A stretch of DNA of 8,087 bases. It comes from Pseudomonadota bacterium. GTDB lineage: Bacteria; Pseudomonadota; Alphaproteobacteria; Rhodospirillales; 2-02-FULL-58-16. Shown here piece after piece: positions 7,963-8,087 of the stretch. The notes under the pieces are model-generated. The model was not told the DNA's origin. It searched no databases and saw only the letters and a list, made by a program, of their open reading frames with translations. The stretch spans positions 1-8,087 of the forward strand of contig JACZWD010000121.1 in NCBI GenBank assembly GCA_022572335.1, in the 5' to 3' direction. The translations under genes were made by a program, and so were the position numbers. The first letter of the stretch is position 1. Every line of letters starts with the position of its first letter.

Positions 7963-8056
7963 CGGCTTACCAAGGTTTTCGGCCAGGAGCGTGCGCTGTG
8001 GCGATGCGGGGCATCGCAAAGCGTGCGCGACGCCGTCCGAAAGCCTTGGTAAGCCG
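7963..8056. repeat. 94-nt imperfect palindromic element or structured RNA
   Basis: The arms 7963-7982 and 8037-8056 pair over 20 positions (CGGCTTACCAAGGTTTTCGG on the left) with one non-Watson-Crick position, 7976/8043. After a 6x8 internal loop, 7989-7997 pairs with 8020-8028 (nine pairs, two of them T.G). After a 3x2 loop, 8001-8007 pairs perfectly with 8011-8017 around a GGG loop. A direct repeat AGCGTGCGC (7988-7996 and 8020-8028) arises because the middle arm is itself nearly palindromic. All three irregular pairs are G.U on a + strand transcript and A.C on the other strand. No T-tract follows, so a simple terminator is unlikely. Size and shape recall ERIC-like intergenic palindromes; a structured leader or small RNA is the alternative. 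Confidence 0.75.
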
Positions 8057-8087
8057 CCGTTGCGGTCGCGTATGCGGCCCGTCGGAG

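Noticed and set aside
7207..8019. 270-codon - strand frame starting within the palindrome
   Set aside because: Antisense to the lipoprotein and bactofilin genes; its start falls in the inverted repeat and the product is Arg/Gly-rich without motifs.
7963..8056. tRNA gene or CRISPR repeat in the terminal palindrome
   Set aside because: The fold is a single extended hairpin with no cloverleaf, T-loop or anticodon pattern, and there is no regular repeat-spacer spacing.

Overview
The window is a compact stretch of chromosome, very GC-rich (about 70% in most places), with strong third-position G/C bias. GTG starts, short gaps and the protein families present (two-repeat PiT phosphate transporter, AmpG permease, proteobacterial-type PfkB adenosine kinase, long bactofilin with a basic MF-KK N terminus, EI24 membrane protein, proline/alanine-rich lipoprotein) fit an alphaproteobacterium, probably Rhodospirillales-like. 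The taxonomic guess is inference from composition and gene families only.

Layout. Positions 1-1220 (+) carry the C-terminal part of a PiT-type phosphate transporter whose start lies outside the window. It converges, with only two bases between stop codons, on a leftward three-gene cluster read 4200 to 1223: PfkB/adenosine kinase, ampG muropeptide permease, and a YmdB-like macrodomain hydrolase. A good sigma70-like promoter sits just upstream of the kinase (4239-4266). The ampG GTG start codon lies in the arm of a perfect 7-bp hairpin.

Positions 4335-5921 (+) hold a gene with clearly lower GC than everything around it. It encodes a 528-residue predicted inner-membrane protein with three 49-residue repeats, a helical linker, and two C-terminal membrane helices enclosing a roughly 75-residue periplasmic loop. 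Its function is unknown; it looks like a horizontally acquired single-gene insertion.

Positions 6038-7908 (+) hold a second apparent operon: EI24-domain membrane protein, bactofilin, and an exported probable lipoprotein overlapping the bactofilin stop by four bases. Together they suggest a cell-envelope or shape-related role, but only the bactofilin identity is firm.

The last 179 bases contain no recognised gene but hold the most striking non-coding structure: a 94-nt imperfect palindrome (7963-8056) whose arms form three stacked stems of 20, 9 and 7 bp. All three non-Watson-Crick positions are G.U wobbles if the + strand is transcribed. A shared TACCAAGG motif and a small hairpin lie just upstream. 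It is either a dispersed ERIC-like palindromic element or a structured RNA; sequence alone cannot decide. I see no CRISPR array, transposase, rRNA or tRNA gene. The bulk of the window is ordinary housekeeping and envelope genes.
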